Source of the DNA: Deltaproteobacteria bacterium UBA5329
GTDB lineage: Bacteria; Desulfobacterota; Syntrophorhabdia; Syntrophorhabdales; Syntrophorhabdaceae
DNA length: 7,670 nucleotides
NCBI GenBank assembly: GCA_002408185.1
Contig: DHQV01000055.1
Coordinates: forward strand, 55,565 to 63,234
Reading direction: 5' to 3'
The translations under genes were made by a program, and so were the position numbers. Below, one piece after another: positions 6,348 through 7,670 of this stretch. A model generated the notes under the pieces. The model saw only the letters and a program-made list of their open reading frames with translations. It did not search any database and was not told where the DNA came from. Numbering within the stretch: position 1 is the first letter of the stretch; every line of letters begins with the position of its first letter.

Positions 6348-6376
6348 TTGACATATTTTTATCAAAACCATATAAA
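6348..6376 (+). promoter_or_regulatory. Sigma-70-type promoter for the pilM gene
   Basis: TTGACA (6348-6353, perfect -35) is separated by exactly 17 bases from TATAAA (6371-6376, five of six of the -10 consensus), in a locally A+T-rich stretch. The expected transcription start is near 6383, giving a leader of about 150 bases before the GTG at 6533. It lies directly after the broken toxin gene, so the pilM operon does not depend on read-through from the pilin operon. Confidence 0.65.
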
Positions 6377-6444
6377 AGTACTTGTAACTATGGGAATTAT
6401 AGTAAGATATACATAAACATTAACCTGTAATCTTGGAGTATGTC

Positions 6445-6479
6445 TACAATTGGTCGATATTGTTGATAGTTTTACAATT
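6445..6479. promoter_or_regulatory. TACAATT repeats / small inverted repeat in the pilM leader
   Basis: TACAATT occurs at 6445-6451 and again at 6473-6479. ACAAT (6446-6450) pairs with ATTGT (6459-6463) around an 8-base loop. The placement between promoter and start codon could suit an operator or a leader hairpin. The region is A+T-rich, so chance is a real alternative. The rest of the 217-base gap (6316-6532) contains the promoter and no recognisable gene or known riboswitch. Confidence 0.25.
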
Positions 6480-6532
6480 ATTCTTGTTAATTTGCCATTT
6501 CCGGTGTCGCCGCCTGCGCTATACGGCACGGG

Positions 6533-7670
6533 GTGAATTTGGATATCCTCGGTATTGATATTGGAACGGTAAGCGTCAAATACGTAAGGTGCAAAAGCAC
6601 CGCTGGAAACAGTATTGTTTCATCCCAGGGTGATTATCCCTACAAGGGAGATTTCGAAGACCTCAGATTGATCGTCGAGGATATACGGATGAAGGAGGGG
6701 GCCGATTGCGAGGTGGCTGTCGGCATATCATCCCCGGATATACTCAAGAAGACTTTTACGATCCCGGTCCTGCCGAAGAAAGAACAGAAGGATGCCCTTA
6801 ACTGGACAGCCGCAAAGGTCCTGTCCATATCGCTCGACGATATGGTCTATGAGCATTTGATGCTCGGACGGGTCGAGGAAAAAAACATCATGAAGGATGA
6901 ATTCCTTTTTGTCGGGGCACAGAAAGGATACATCGACCGTGTCCGTTCCACTTTTGAACGTGCCGGTTTTCAGGAGCTTGTCGTCATTACCGATATCGCG
7001 TTTGCGTATATTTACGCACTGGGTGAAATAGGCGAACGTTCGGTTGCCGTCATTGACATAGGGGGAAAACGCACGGGGCTCTATATTGCGAGCGGCCGCA
7101 GGCTTATGTTCGCCCGTGAGATCCTCACGGCGTCCGAGAGTTTTTCGGATGCCTTGATGAGCGGGCCCGGGCTCTCTTTCGATGAAGCGGAACAGGTCAA
7201 GAAGGAAAGGGGCTTCGATAAAGAGTTGACGGAGATCCTCAAAATTCCTTTTGAACGCCTGGCCGGCGAAATACACAGGACGTTCAGCGTCTATAATCAG
7301 CATTACCCCGATAAGGCCGTGACCCAGGTCTATTTGACGGGCAGGGGCGCCAAGATACCGAAATTCTTTGAAAAGCTCAAGGAAACGCTGGTCGAGGAGG
7401 TCGATCGTCTCGACAGCCTCCACGGGGTGGAAGACAAATATATCCCGGCACAGACCCTCTGCATGCACATGGATGTCGTGCCGAACCTGCTGCCCGAAGG
7501 TGCGAAGCGGAGGGCGGCCAGCAAACTGGTCAGAAAATTCGCCATGCTTGGAACTGCTGCCATTGTGGCAGTCCTTGTCCTTGTTTCCCTGGGCATGTGG
7601 CGGTCCTCGCAAAATATCGATCTGCGCCTCGTTGCCGAACAAAGAACGCTCGACAACGTCAAAAAAGGCA
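6533..7670 (+). CDS. pilM: PilM-type pilus assembly protein with fused PilN-like (GspL-like) C-terminus, 3' end outside window
   Basis: The frame from GTG 6533 is open through the last base (379 residues visible). Upstream in the same frame only non-start codons occur back to a stop at 6488. The FtsA/actin-like ATP-binding motifs are GIDIGTVSVK (7-16, phosphate 1), VAVIDIGGKRTGLYI (171-185, phosphate 2) and VYLTGRGAKIP (266-276, adenosine), as in PilM, MshI and GspL. PilM usually ends near residue 310. Here it continues with NLLPEGAKRR (318-327), resembling the INLLP peptide that PilN uses to bind PilM, then a transmembrane helix (about 335-356) and a polar, possibly coiled segment. A fused PilM-PilN protein, equivalent to GspL or a long MshI, is the natural reading. 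It would link the cytoplasmic assembly ATPase to the periplasmic alignment complex. PilO/GspM- and secretin-type genes would be expected just downstream. Confidence 0.85.
   Translation, partial: MNLDILGIDIGTVSVKYVRCKSTAGNSIVSSQGDYPYKGDFEDLRLIVEDIRMKEGADCEVAVGISSPDILKKTFTIPVLPKKEQKDALNWTAAKVLSISLDDMVYEHLMLGRVEEKNIMKDEFLFVGAQKGYIDRVRSTFERAGFQELVVITDIAFAYIYALGEIGERSVAVIDIGGKRTGLYIASGRRLMFAREILTASESFSDALMSGPGLSFDEAEQVKKERGFDKELTEILKIPFERLAGEIHRTFSVYNQHYPDKAVTQVYLTGRGAKIPKFFEKLKETLVEEVDRLDSLHGVEDKYIPAQTLCMHMDVVPNLLPEGAKRRAASKLVRKFAMLGTAAIVAVLVLVSLGMWRSSQNIDLRLVAEQRTLDNVKKG

Noticed and set aside
6440..6466. Short ORF (8 codons) in the pilM leader
   Set aside because: GGAG lies only one base before its ATG, too close for efficient initiation, and the peptide is not recognisable.
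6383..6532. A c-di-GMP (GEMM) or other known riboswitch in the pilM leader
   Set aside because: The conserved GEMM sequence elements were not found; the leader is A+T-rich with only a small inverted repeat.
6728..7642. A 304-codon open frame on the minus strand
   Set aside because: It lies wholly antisense to the PilM-type gene, whose product has clear actin-like motifs; the minus-strand protein shows no recognisable domain and is explained by codon bias of the plus-strand gene.

Overview
The window reads as a chromosomal stretch from a Gram-negative, probably anaerobic bacterium. Mixed base composition, a DPM1-like glycosyltransferase, an ExeA-type ATPase and a type IV pilus/type II secretion gene set fit a deltaproteobacterium (Desulfobacterota) or a Nitrospirota relative. 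That placement is an inference from protein style; no rRNA or other marker gene is present. No rRNA, tRNA, CRISPR array, insertion sequence or integrase was recognised, and no gene-free stretch exceeds 300 bases.

Layout. Bases 3-1064 (+) are the 3' part of a family 57 glycoside hydrolase gene. Bases 1065-1184 separate two convergent genes and hold an inverted-repeat element plus a short CCTAAAA tandem. Bases 1185-2441 (-) encode an ExeA/MshM-type AAA ATPase with a transmembrane segment and a C-terminal SH3 domain. A divergent promoter region follows, then a family 2 glycosyltransferase at 2580-3260 (+).

Bases 3302-5613 (+) are a tightly overlapped four-gene operon of pilin-like proteins. By length, class and order they resemble MshC, MshD, MshO and MshP (equally GspH, GspI, GspJ and a GspK/PilX-like protein). 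Next come a Phd/YefM-type antitoxin (5721-5978) and a RelE/ParE-type toxin (5975-6315) broken by a single-base frameshift. A good sigma-70-type promoter (6348-6376) then precedes a long leader and the 5' part of a PilM-type gene (6533 to the window end). That protein carries an actin-like domain followed by an NLLP motif, a transmembrane helix and a polar stretch, the arrangement of a PilM-PilN fusion, as in GspL.

How they fit. The ATPase, the four minor pilins and the PilM/GspL-like protein are the kinds of parts used to build an envelope-spanning type IV pilus or pseudopilus. The inner-membrane platform, the outer-membrane secretin and the assembly ATPase are not in view and would be expected downstream. 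The toxin-antitoxin remnant lies between the pilin operon and the pilM operon, and the latter has its own promoter. The glycoside hydrolase and the glycosyltransferase have no evident functional link to the pilus genes.
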